A stretch of 64,000 nucleotides of DNA from Siphonodentalium dalli (Eukaryota > Mollusca > Scaphopoda > Gadilida > Siphonodentaliidae): contig CP136064.1 of NCBI GenBank assembly GCA_032622095.1, positions 249,459,827 through 249,523,826 of the forward strand, given 5' to 3'. The notes beneath the pieces were generated by a model. That model was given only the letters and a program-made list of their open reading frames with translations. It had not been told where the DNA came from and searched no databases. Below are positions 44,604 through 56,010 of the stretch, piece by piece. The position numbers were made by a program, and so were the translations under genes. Position 1 is the stretch's first letter; the number at the start of each line of letters is the position of its first letter.

Positions 44604-44885
44604 GTATAAATGATATATTTGACACACAAGTGTCGAAATCATGAAGTATTTCTCATTCTGGTCATCACTGGCTGATTTCGATCAACAAAATAAACGAAAG
44701 AAATAATTGTCATTTTAGCGGCCATTTTGGTTGCCATCTTTAGACTCTGTGACTGATAGTTGGTCATTGTGACTCCCGTGAAATCCTTTGTCAAACTCAT
44801 TACCCCTACCTCACAATGGACTAATGCTGATTGGGGAATATTTATAATCGTTAGCCGCCATATTGGACGCCATCTTGAATCCTGA

Positions 44886-45013
44886 ATTTTCCCCAAGGCG
44901 GATTTTAGCGGATTTTGGATATGTTATTCCTGATACTTTTGCGCGCAAAATGAGACCAAAACCAGCTTTATAACAATTTTTTCCAGGTTCAACCTCCCGA
45001 CGACCACACTATG
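44886..45013 (-). repeat. Right terminal inverted repeat of the transposon
   Basis: CCCCAAGGCGGATTTTAGCG to CGACCACACTAT, the inverted mate of 40963-41095. Confidence 0.85.
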
Positions 45014-45079
45014 TGGCATAATACGCCTTTTACCTGTTACAAAGTGAATTTCAGAAGGATAACTTGAGTGACAACCGAT

Positions 45080-45415
45080 GTAACTTTTATTTTTATGAAC
45101 TTGTTCGGGTGCATGAAATTGATTAAGTTAGTACTCAGGAATTGTGCTAACATCGCCAACAATTTCAAAGAAATCGATCATACAACTCCATAGAAAACAT
45201 CGTCTGAATTGCTTTACATCTAGATTCGGGACTAAATATCGGCGATAAACTAATACAAATGATTTCGCCACCGAGAGTCATTGCATTTAAGTAATATATA
45301 AGAATGACGGTGTGTGTTGTCAATTTATTCATAATCGATAAAATATAACTACTTTTAGCAAGATTATTCTCAATTTCTATTTGAACACCCTACCGGTGCG
45401 TTTCATATCACTTTA
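45080..45415 (+). repeat. Family I repeat, copy 1
   Basis: ACTTGTTCGGGTGCATGAAA, CATAGAAAACATCGTCTGAA, ATTCGGGACTAAATATCGGC, CAAATGATTTCGCCACCG and TTTCTATTTGAACACCCTAC recur in the same order at 55635-56005. A TATATAAGAATGACGG block looks TATA-like in both. No coding frame is shared. Confidence 0.82.
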
Positions 45416-46700
45416 AAAAAGGCTTAGACGAAATTATCATTGGACAATCCCGGATTCAAACACATTTCGTGTGTTGAGATAATTTAGACACACGCCGAGC
45501 TGGTGATGATCCTAACACTAACTTGAATTATGACACGGATAACAAGAAAACCCGAATTTCAAAGTATTTTCCGCTACAAGACGATTAACTAAATCACCGG
45601 AAACGAAAATTGAGCCCGAATTAAAACAAAATGGCCGTAATGCTGATAAAGATGAGCCGTGACACCTCAAAATCGAATTATGACCTGTATGTTGTGACAG
45701 TGAACCCACATACCGAATTACATTCCATTCAGTTCAGTGGAACTAAAGTCACCATCCGGAAACGAGATATGAACGGACAGACAGATGGCGATACGGACGG
45801 ACAGACCAAAACAATACGTCCCGTTTTTAAAACGTCGCTCAAAATTTGTTTGCTGAAAATTTTAATTTCATAACAATCTCAAATTGTTGGTATACAATCT
45901 GGGGTTTTACTCTTTCTTTACTGAATGGATTCTCCCACCAGTTATGAATGCATACTAGTATAGTATATTGGAATGGTCTATTCTTAATTGAAGGTGTGTT
46001 CAGGAAATATAAGCAGACGACAGATAGACAAACATATAATACAAGTGCTAAATTTCTAAATTCAACAGTTTGTTGAACTTATTATCTGAATATTTCCTAA
46101 AGGAATTACGCGCCATTGATTATTTAGTAAGTGTTTATTTTAGATAAAATTTGAAATTGTCCTCCATCAACATGCAGAGCGATAACGTCCAGCGTCAAAG
46201 ACACGATTTAACCATGTCACCGTGTCACGCTTCCGTGATTGGCCAAATACACATACAATGTGGGGAATCACGTGGTATTGATGTTGGTTAGTACCACGCA
46301 TTCAACATGTGCAAACGCACAAACACATAGTATATGAGGAACTGACACAAAACATAGCATTTTGACTGTTTCGGGGGTTTCGTAAAATACACAAGTTCAT
46401 ACATGTACACCTAGGAGAATCCTTCGACTGCATGACAACTTTGGTCAGAAAGTTACAGCAAACGACTGTGAGTTTGGAGGTATCAGCTTGTTCGAAAAGT
46501 ATAGTATAGCATTTGCTCGTAGCTGCCAAGATACTGTCTAATATATCATCCTATAGTTTATTACCTTTCCTTCGTTTCTTGTCGCGACTGCGATCGCCTC
46601 GGCAATTTTGAATGCGTGATACTCATCAACTCGAAACCAAGTGATTCCCCACCTTGACACAGCAACAACTTATGTATTACTATGTTTCCACACATATTCA
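45416..46700. other. Unassigned, with a repeat tail at 45760-45815
   Basis: GAACGGACAGACAGATGG then CGGACGGACAGACC (45772-45807) resembles tails of invertebrate SINE/LINE-like repeats. No gene is supported in the remainder. The minus frame at 46302-46529 has no features. Confidence 0.35.
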
Positions 46701-46702
46701 TT

Positions 46703-47610
46703 ATAAGTCGGATTCCTTATGTCGAAAAAAGTGGTCGCGCGTTTTCGGAATGTTAAAAGCGATATGAGAACGGTTTCTATACCACCAGTGTGTCTATTTT
46801 CAGAATCTACTTGTTTCCAGCTTGATATTTTAGTGGAAACAGGTTTGTGTGGGGCTTTTGTTTGTGTACCCCTCTATTTTGTTCGCGTCCACCTGGTAAT
46901 AAAAACATGCTATTACGCATAGCAAGTTCGGTAAGTGGCTTTCTTTGTTCCCGGAAATCGAAAAACATGGAGAGATCTTGACACAAATTGCATAATTACA
47001 TATCTTAATGTGAAATTTCATCATAAAATCATCAGATGAATTGTATTTATGACTGCATTTTCAATTTTCTTTCCCAAATATTAAGGTATTGTATATTCTT
47101 AAAATATCAGCTACATCACATATAGACGAAAATGAACAATCTACAAGGATATCTTGATCATATGTCACAAACAAAACTTCGATACATCAATTTTTGATAA
47201 AGATATTACAGAAAAGCTAACCCTACCCCCACCCTCGCTGATTTCACAAATCAGATTCCTTTGGGTGAAAAAATCGGTCGCGCAATTTCGGAATGTCAAA
47301 GACGACATATGAACGGTTTATTTATCAATAGCGTGTCTACTTTCAGAGTTTGCCTGTGTCCAATTGAAATTTTATTGGAAAAAGTGTTTTTGGACTGTTT
47401 TAAGAATTTAAAGAGCGTTTACTTATTATGCAGATATTAATCCTCATAACTAACCTTCGGTGGACTGTGCGAGTTTAAATTAACAAAGTTATCAAATATG
47501 GTGGTCTACTTTCAGAGTTTACTTATTTCCAGTCTGACATTTTAGTGGAAACAAATTGTTTGGACGGTTTTAAGAATTTAAAGAGCGTTCCCTGATTATA
47601 CACATATTAA
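46703..47610 (+). repeat. Family J, three diverged direct copies
   Basis: A block with GTGGTCGCGCGTTTTCGGAA, TCTATTTTCAGAATCTACTT and ATTTTAGTGGAAACA (about 46707-46870) recurs at about 47250-47460 and, shortened, at about 47490-47610. The last two continue into AAGAATTTAAAGAGCGTT and ATATTAATCCT. A reversed fragment, AGAATGGAAACAAGTCAATC to ATAAGGAATCCGACT, lies at 50522-50631. Confidence 0.75.
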
Positions 47611-48984
47611 TCCTGATTATACACACATTAACTAACATGATTAGTCTTATCATGAAGACTCTGAAATGTATTTTTGAGAATATTGGTGCCGTCAGATAAA
47701 TCTCCGCGGGTACAGTACTACAGTTGCGATCAAAAGTTAACGTTAAACCCTATAGAGAGTTTGAGAATTTACTCAAATGTTTACAGTGATGGAACTTAAT
47801 GGCTATCATATATGCATGGCTCTTACATGTAATCTACTGTAACTACATGTGATTTTACAAAAGAAACTTGCAATACAGTCAGGCAACCATATACAGTAGT
47901 TGATACAAATATTGGTTCACATCAATCATATACAACCACGTGCTTCGGTGATAATGTCCACTATTCTATAAATGTAATGTTTATCAAGACTAAAGTTTCA
48001 GGATGTCGTTGTAAATTGATTGATGGTGTTTTTCATCAATTGACAAAATTAATGTTTATTGCCAGGATGAAGTACCGCAAAATACGGAGTTGTGTGCTAA
48101 CACATCTGTGAGTCATATTTATGTAAGTGTCAACCACTGATTGTTAAAATTGTTCGGTCATGTATAGGTTTTTTTTTTATATTTTCATGCCAAGCTATGG
48201 TGTTTATGGATCATTCTGTTTTAGTATTAAATTTGGAGAAAAACGACCAACATCAATGTAACAACTACAACAACTCATCTATGCCAATGATATGTTTAGC
48301 TATGCATGTGAATAGGCTGGTATTGTTTCAAATTTTCATATGTATTGCTAAATATTGCTGGGCATAGATGGTTGTTCTATAACTCCTGATCGGGTTTATC
48401 CAAATTGGGAGTTTAAATTATGTTCATCTGATGATAAAGAAGACACTTTCTCCGTCCACTCGATACATCCCCCGGATACATGTTTCACATACTAAATTAA
48501 CATCTTAGTCAACATAACAATTCACGCCTCAAATCCTTTGCCACAAGAATAAAAATAAATTGTCAGTATAAATAGCAAGAAATCTCTGGACACTTTCTAA
48601 AAGAGAATGTATTTATAAGAAGACATATATGTGCATTATGTAGTAGGCCTTATATATTGTACAACACATTAATACGCACGTGACACAGTGCGGGGACAAT
48701 AATGTGTCGAAGAGCATAGTTGATGGGACCCTTCCATCATCCTTCATAATGTATCATGACTCCATCTGTTGTGAACAAACCATCGACTTAGGCATAATGG
48801 GTCGTTCTGCCCCATATGATAAACTTGGCTTTGAACCGATCACCACTGGGCCGTGGTATTTCCCCAGTAAATTAGATAGTGTTTATAGTCGAATGGTATT
48901 GGTTATGTTCAAATGGTGACACAGATATGAAACTGTACATGTTTGTGCCCTATGGGCCATTGATCATCATAAGATCGAGAAACT
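47611..48984. other. Spacer, about 1.4 kb
   Basis: No gene or repeat is recognised. The 79-codon plus frame at 48680-48919 has no domain. Confidence 0.4.
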
Positions 48985-49180
48985 TAGTCTAGGCGACTAC
49001 CGGGAACTCACTGGAAATTGCAATTATAGCTTATATATAGGGTCGTAATTCAATGCCAGTTCTTACGTTTTTGATGAAGATAATACCAAAATGTGAAATT
49101 TGAGATATACCTGGCCGTCATAGTGAACCAAATGTCTTAATTGAGGTGAGCAACGGTTGCTAATCAAATACCACAATGAT

Positions 49181-49357
49181 GTACTAATCATTCATTGGTA
49201 TTGCCTTAATTTAGCCAGTGTCTAATCACATGGTGCTGGTTTTGTTCAAAGTTGGGCACATGTATGTTAGACATACATGTGCCCAACTTTGAACAAAATC
49301 AGCACCATGTGATTAGACACTGGCTAAATTAAGGCAATACCAATGAATGATTAGTAC
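49181..49357. repeat. Near-perfect 177 bp palindrome with 3 base loop
   Basis: Arms of 87 bp (49181-49267 and 49271-49357) around the loop TAG. I see a single mismatch, in GCTGGTTTTG against CAAAATCAGC. The surroundings are a diverged direct repeat: GACTACCGGGAACTCACTGG at 48990 and CCTACTCGGAATTTTCAGG at 49378, each followed by TGCAA(T/C)TATAG. Confidence 0.96.
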
Positions 49358-49424
49358 ATAGTAACGGTTACTAAGCACCTACTCGGAATTTTCAGGAAAA
49401 TGCAACTATAGTTGATATATATTT

Positions 49425-50115
49425 ACTCATTAAGATCTACTTTAGTTGAAATTCGAATTGACTTGATTTTCACAGCTATACACGAAGCGTGGAGATTAAT
49501 TGTGGTTAGAATATTGATGGTGAATGTTGGGTTTCAGTCGCTTTCTGAAGTTCGCCAAATGTAACCGGCGTGGGGGGGGGGGGGGCTGAAAGCAACGTAC
49601 GCCTATACCGCTACAGTAAAGATCTCAGCTGCACCGATATGTCCATTTATCAGTAGCACAAATCCTGTGAAAACACAGATTTTCCCAGTGTATGTGGGAC
49701 AGACTCCGATTACAACGATTGAGTTAATGACAATGAACAACTACCATATATACCTATGTATTTGTGACACTACATCCCGTTATGATCAACGATGTGGCGT
49801 CAAAAACTAGTCAGTGGACAACAAGACAGACAAGTATCAAATAAAACAATAACTTAATATGTAATCACATCGTGAAACTTCAGTCTTGTTGTGAATATTT
49901 TCGTTTGATTCAATAGACTGATATTATCGAAATTACAAAACCATTCTACGCTTACTTTTGCCAATTACTGTATCTTGAGGCATAACTATATCATATATTG
50001 CATCCATTAAATCACGGATAGTTATAGTGGGTCAAACACGAGTGTTAATCTTCATATATAGTTGCGCACGATTGCCAATAAGTGATATCACAATCAACGT
50101 TTGAGCATAACACGA
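49425..50115. other. Spacer with poly-G
   Basis: No gene. A G run lies at about 49572-49585. Confidence 0.4.
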
Positions 50116-50293
50116 AATTCTCCATTGGGTTCAGTGTTAAATTTTGATCTCAACTGTAGCCAGCAAGAATCATCTGATCACATCCATTCTTTTTTAAACT
50201 ACGTCTATGTTGCATACATAGTATTTTTTAAAGGAATACCAGTACGCGCATATCATCATACGCAAAATGGCGCCATTTATTCAAAGTACTAAA
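50116..50293 (+). repeat. 178 bp tandem repeat, unit 1
   Basis: GGGTTCAGTGTTAAATTTTG, CAACTGTAGCCA and CTGATCACATC recur at an offset of about 178 bp. Confidence 0.8.
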
Positions 50294-50470
50294 ATCTCCA
50301 TAGGGTTCAGTGTTAAATTTTGATCACAACTGTAGCCAACAATAATGAACCGATCACATCAAAATTTTCAAAAATATATAAATGGGTCATATATGGTAGT
50401 TTGGATAAGTTTCAAGTCGCACCGATCACCATACGCCAGGTGGCACCGTCTATCATTTTCTGTAAATACG
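50294..50470 (+). repeat. 178 bp tandem repeat, unit 2
   Basis: The second copy. CATCATACGCAAAATGGCGCC of unit 1 corresponds to CACCATACGCCAGGTGGCACC here. Confidence 0.8.
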
Positions 50471-52114
50471 AAACGCTCTCTAAATTATGTTGACCCCGAT
50501 TTAGGACGACCCGCCAAAATTCAAGAATGGAAACAAGTCAATCCTGAAAACACACCAACTAGGCATACAGAATCCGTTTTCAGATCGCTTTTAACAAACC
50601 AAAAATGCAAAATGACATAAGGAATCCGACTAGTGGGAGGAGCTTACGGTTGCTGGATACAATGCGCCTATAGCAATAGTTTTATTAGTTCCAGAGCGCT
50701 ACCGATTTGCGCGAACTCATTACGCAATCTAATTGTGTTATCTGTTATCGTGTTCTGGCGATGTCAGCGCAGACATGGAGGTTCTACTTATAGAAATGGT
50801 GATTATTGGGACACACTAAAAGTTGTAGTCCGACCCCGAGACCGAGTCCGGTAAAAGGGGCAGTTGGGAATTTCAATTTCGTTTATTGTCATTTACATAA
50901 TTATGTCAATAATGTTGATTTTTGGTTTGTGATAAGCTATGCCATTTACAAATAAAAGAAATGGAAAAGATAATCTGTAAGTGTTATATTTTAACTTTTA
51001 TCAACATTTTTCGTTCCGCAGCCCACTAAATGTTGTAGTCGGAACCAGCCGAGTCAGCCGCCTGTTTGTTAATTAGGTCCTAATTGTTATTGTTCGGATT
51101 ATGTTGGCGGCTCAAATCAATGGGTGTTTTAGTTCCGACGTGAGCATATGAAACAGTTAGTGAATTATACTCAAAGTACTGTTTATACAGTTGTTTTACA
51201 AGTGAAATTATATCATGCACATGATTGTGTTCTGTTAGAGATGTCGCAGCTGATTAAAGCTCCACTATATTTTATACATGCGTAATCATATGATCTAGAT
51301 GGCGTTACCATTTCTGACTATGGTTTTCTTGTAGCTTATGTATGTCCTCAACTGTGAAATATTCGACGACTATCATGCAACAATGAAAACTGTTATAATC
51401 GTTGATGAATTTCCAACATAATTAACAAATCGACATTTCAATACATTATGATCTGACAACAAAAATGGTGTTTGAAAATAGGCAATCTAATAATGAAAGC
51501 ATGCGTGGATATACATATTAGGGTGAACAAAGAATTAGTAAAGCAGCAAGAGACCGGCCCAGTCGCTGATTGGTGGAAAATATATAATAATTATTTGATT
51601 GAACGGTCGAAAGGTCCATTTGTGAGGCAGAACAAATAAATTGATCCAGTATCGACCATAATGCAAAATGAAGCGTGGATTGACAAACAAAACCGTTTCT
51701 TTAGCGCCGATGATATTTGCGACGCATTTTGAACATTATTTTTATTTTAAGCAAATACTTCCCAGAACAAAACAAGACATAATAATGGCATAATTTGCTT
51801 TATCACATACTTAGGCCCTAAACCCGGCACGCGCAGTGGCGTAAGAGCTTAACGCAATGATGTCGATGTCAATGCCGGAACTTTATTATTATTATAATTA
51901 TAATATAATTATAATCTTCGATTTGTGTTGGGTTATTTAATGTTGACTGTGAGATAAACATTGGTGATAAGGGTGGTTGAACAATTTGTCAACATGAAAA
52001 ACACATTTAAAATTAGACCTATATTTTTTCTTGAAGTTGTCTTTATTTCCCTTTGGTTATAAAGAAATCATTATTGTTTTTCCTTGCTAAAATGTGATTA
52101 TGTGATATAATGGA
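50471..52114. other. Spacer, about 1.6 kb
   Basis: A reversed family J fragment at 50522-50631 and a palindromic AT tract (TTATAATTATAATATAATTA near 51893). Nothing else is recognised. Frames at 50345-50854 show no domain. Confidence 0.4.
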
Positions 52115-52128
52115 TCTCAAATTCGTCA

Positions 52129-52243
52129 CAACTCTATACAAAATTTATCAACCTCGTCCACTAAATTCTATTCGAGCATCGCTAAAGCTCGGCTCGAGTC
52201 GAATTTAGTGGACGAGGTTGATAAATTTTGTATAGAATTGCGA
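52129..52243. repeat. Family H hairpin 2
   Basis: AACTCTATACAAAATTTATC to TCCACTAAATTC pairs with GAATTTAGTGGACGAGG to TATAGAATTG, with a tip around TAAAGCTCGG. It shares its stem core with the hairpin at 39705-39852. Confidence 0.9.
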
Positions 52244-52665
52244 CTCATTAGATATCCTCGATAAAACAATTATAATAGAGTTTCTTTGATGTCCATGCAT
52301 GCATGTCATTTCACATGATCCTCTACAAACATTCATCCAACATGTACACGTCGAAACTATTCCAGCCACATCTGTCCAGAAAATCAGTCTAAATTTGAGG
52401 TTCTCACATATATCTTATCTTGTATCGCAGTGTAGCTGTCAGCAAAGCGAATCCCAATCCAGAAGTGTGCGATGAACACCCGCCTGTAATTAAAACAATT
52501 AGAAGCTTTAAAATGTCACCTCAAAACGCATAAGCCAGGGACGTGGCTAAAGGATCTTCGTTGGGGTGGGACCACCTTGGAATAACTGCACCCCTCCCTT
52601 GCACCAAATGCAGGGAATTATATTAGGACCCCGCCCCCTTTAATTGGGTTGGAATTTACCAAATG
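52244..52665. other. Spacer with family F fragment
   Basis: GACGTGGCTAAAGGATCTTC near 52541 and GGGTTGGAATTTACC near 52647 belong to a short family F copy. Its lost middle borders the microsatellite. Confidence 0.45.
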
Positions 52666-52892
52666 CAGAGAGAGAGAGAGAGAGATATATATATATATAT
52701 ATATGTGTGTAGAGAGAGAGAGATATATATATATATGTGTGTAGAGAGAGAGATATATATATGTGTGTAGAGAGAGATATATATATATGTGTGTGTAGAG
52801 AGAGAGAGAGATATATATATGTGTGTGTAGAGATATATATATATATATGTGTGTAGAGAGAGAGAGATATATATATATGTGTGTAGAGAGAG

Positions 52893-52924
<32 letters not shown>

Positions 52925-53088
52925 AGAGAGAGAGAGATATATATGTGTGTAGAGAGAGAGAGAGATATATATATGTGTGTAGAGAGAGATATATATGTGT
53001 GTAGAGAGAGATATATATATATATATATGTGTGTAGAGAGAGATATATATATGTGTGTAGAGAGAGAGAGATATATATGTGTGTAGAG

Positions 53089-53138
<50 letters not shown>

Positions 53139-53255
53139 AGAGAGAGAGATATATATATATATATGTGTGTGTGTAGAGAGAGAGATATATGTGTGTAGAG
53201 ATATATATATATATGTGTGTAGAGAGAGATATATATATATGTGTAGAGATATATG
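52666..53255. repeat. Compound AG/AT/GT microsatellite, about 590 bp
   Basis: About nineteen units of (AG)n(AT)n(GT)n, each roughly 25-40 bp and varying mainly in the AT part (up to about 35 bp near 53095-53130). It opens long frames on both strands encoding only Y, I, S, L, T, H or their complements (up to 227 codons). These are artefacts of composition. Confidence 0.97.
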
Positions 53256-53261
53256 TTCGCG

Positions 53262-53540
53262 GAAGCCACATTAGGGAGACATTTGTGTGTAAATAACCCA
53301 CATTAGGGCGACTTTTACATTAGGGCGACTTTTTGTGTGTCCCCCTAATGTTTAGCGTGTTTTTTAAGTGAATTTAACATGCGAATTTATATATTTTTCG
53401 TGTCATGTGTGATCTCTGTGACACTATTATTCACCAACTGTCGATAGTTTTTGCGCGGAATGAATATTTTAATAGATATATGCAATTAAATTATCGGTAG
53501 TGTATATCTGACAGTGTTACAGACCGACATTAGGGGGACC
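53262..53540. repeat. Short CATTAGGG repeats
   Basis: CACATTAGGGAGAC (53267), CACATTAGGGCGAC (53300), ACATTAGGGCGAC (53317), the inverted CCCCCTAATG (53341) and GACATTAGGGGGACC (53525). They could be ends of a small inverted-repeat element of about 270 bp. Confidence 0.5.
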
Positions 53541-53929
53541 TGGTTTTATTGTGATAAATACTGTTAATTTGGGAATATGTTTGCATGACGAAGACTGATT
53601 ATGGGTTATATCTTATAATTAAAACCGCTTACTCAATATCAACTTTTAAAATTCAAAATCCTGAGATATATTTCGATTTACGTATTTTGCGGTGATATTT
53701 TCTACGACACAGGAGATATAGAATTACATCTGAATAAACCATGCATTAAGTAGACAACCACATTGGTCAGTTACTAATGAGGTTTGATATATGGGTAATT
53801 TGGCCCGGAAAATATTATCAGATAGGTCCCATTGACATTAGATGTCCTAAAGGGACAATAACAACGCATTTAACTAACTAATTGATTATAGACCAAAAAT
53901 GGTTGCAATCTGGTCGGTGTAAGTTTAAA
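53541..53929. other. Spacer
   Basis: No gene or repeat is recognised. Confidence 0.35.
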
Positions 53930-54940
53930 CACTGGGATGACCCATATAGTGCGGTATAGATGCCGTTGACCTCAGACGCCTTTAAGGGTCAAATTTGAGC
54001 AATAAAGAGCGTTCTTTATAAGTTTAAAGTATTTGTAGGAAAATTGGTACAAATGAACCACCCAACTTGATGAATGTCACGCGATAGGCATCTTCGACCC
54101 AAGATGACTTACATGGGTATATAATCAATAAAGAGCGTTTATCATCATTCCAGAAGATATGTGAGAAAATTGGTGACAAAAGTCGAATGACGCAGGGCAT
54201 GTCAAGGGAATGGGTTTGTTGACCTCAAATTATTTAAAGATGCACTAATAATAAGAAATTAAAAGATAAATGTAACTTTATCCGGATGCCGCTGATCTCA
54301 GACGATTTTAATGGACAAATGTGAGCAATAAAGAGCGTTAGTTATAGGCTCAAAGTATAATTTGGGATAACTGGTACAGATGAATCACCCGACCAGGTGG
54401 TTGTCACGCGATAGGCGTCTTTGACCTCAGATGACTTACATGGTCATATAATCAATAAAGAGCGTTTATTTTCATTCCTGAAGATGAGTGGGGGAAATTT
54501 GTGACACAACTGGAATGACGCAGGGCGTGTCAAAGGATTGGGTGTGTTGACCTCACACGATTTAAAGATGCACTAATAATTAGCAATTAAAAGAAAAAAA
54601 TTAACTCTATCCGGATGCCGTTGATCTCAGACGACTTTAATGGGCAAATGCGAGCAATGAAGGCATTCGCTATAGGCTCAAAGTATATGAAGAAAAATTG
54701 GTACAGATGAATCACCCGACCAGGTGATTTCACGTGATAGGCGTCTTTGACCTCAGATGATTTCATTGATATACAATCATTAAAGAGCGTTTATTATTAT
54801 TTCATGGAGATATGTGGAGAAATTGATGCAAAAAAGTGACATGACGCAGGGAATGTCACGGGATTGGTTTTGTTTACCTATAATGGTTTTGAAGAGGCAC
54901 TAATAATCAGCAATTAAGAGATAGTTTAACTTTGGCTTCG
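53930..54940 (+). repeat. 327 bp satellite, three units
   Basis: AATCAATAAAGAGCGTTTAT occurs at about 54125 and 54447, with a variant at 54775. Each unit also contains ATGACGCAGGG, GATGCACTAATAAT, ATCCGGATGCCG and TTGACCTCAGA. Units are about 75-85 percent alike and the last is the most diverged. A second AAAGAGCGTT lies mid-unit at 54003 and 54330, lost in the third. Confidence 0.88.
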
Positions 54941-55610
54941 AACAGCTGGGTTCTGTTAAATTACAAGTACCGGGGAGGGCTAAATTTGCATTCGTTATGG
55001 TGATTGATACATGACGGCACACATGCGTGGTGGGCTACATACTGTGAGCGTATCCATCAAAGCAGTCATGAATGGGGTCGACCGATGACACGTCATAGAC
55101 GGTTACGCATTCCAAAAAACGCTTAGCCTACATTTCGGCTAGATTAGTTAAAACTTCAATGACTGTTCACTATAGCAAATCAACATGATTGGGAGAGGGG
55201 TATTGTTAGAATGGATGCGCCACGGTATATTCTAGAAGTCAAGATGTGTCAACCACAGTATACAAGGCCCGTGGTGTTTTCAAAACCACGCGTGGCCAAC
55301 ATTTTAACACGGAAAAAACACGGAAAAATCGCACGTGGTCTTAGCGTCAATGAATACAGAATTGTCAGATAAAATCTTTTATAATAAAAAACAATTTCAT
55401 ATATTGAATTATATATATATATCATATTTGTTTATCTGTGTCTATGGCCTTTATATCCATGTCATGTTTTGTTGTCGCATTTTATTTTAGTTGGCATTAC
55501 TATTTTCTTGTGTTTGTTCATATTACATGTACGATAATGGTTTCGGTAGTTTGTGCGGCGATATCGTGTTCTAACAAATGGCTGAAAAATTGGATATAAC
55601 ATTACAAAGA
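54941..55610. other. Spacer
   Basis: No gene. A small inverted CGTGGTGTTTTCAAAACCACG lies at 55269-55289. Confidence 0.4.
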
Positions 55611-55619
55611 TTCATAAGT

Positions 55620-56010
55620 TAAAGACATATTATGCACTTGTTCGGACGCGTGAAACTGATTAGTTAGTATGCATGCGCTATGCCATGAGGGGATGTATGA
55701 ATTCTACTAACATTGCCGAAAATCTCAAACAAATCGACCGTACCACTTCATAGAAAACATCGTCTGAACTACTATATTATACGCTCAATTGTAAATATTT
55801 ACTTCCCGATTCGGGACGCATCTATCGGCGGTAAATTAACACAAATGATTTCGCCATCGGGGGGTCACTGTATTTAATGCATATATATAAGAATTACGGT
55901 GTGTTCTGTCAATTTGGATATAATATTTGTAAAAATAACTACTTTCAGCAAGATATTCTCCATTTCTATTTCATCACCCTACTGGAGTGTTTCAGATCAC
56001 TTTAAAATAT
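55620..56010 (+). repeat. Family I repeat, copy 2
   Basis: A direct-orientation mate of 45080-45415, with insertions near 55675-55710 and 55775-55800. It ends in the shared word CACCCTAC(T/C)GG. Confidence 0.82.

Larger units (their letters stand above)
40963..45013 (+). mobile_element. 4.05 kb TIR DNA transposon with disabled gene
   Basis: The ends, 40963-41095 and 44886-45013, are inverted copies of each other (see entries), and the only long coding sequence between them is one decayed transposon protein on the plus strand. The right subterminal region has two motif pairs (about 44714-44740 and 44854-44874: GCGGCCATTTTGG, GCCGCCATATTGGACGCCAT) of the same kind as in the 5 kb palindrome. 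The left subterminal region lacks them. No target duplication is clear. Confidence 0.8.

Noticed and set aside
52618-53301. Open frames up to 227 codons on both strands
   Set aside because: These are translations of the AG/AT/GT microsatellite, with a vocabulary of a few residues.
53262-53540. Interstitial telomere array
   Set aside because: TTAGGG occurs only within CATTAGGG words at irregular spacing, never as consecutive hexamers.
45080-56010. Family I copies as a pair of LTRs
   Set aside because: There is no gag-pol, primer-binding site or polypurine tract between them, and the interval contains unrelated repeats.
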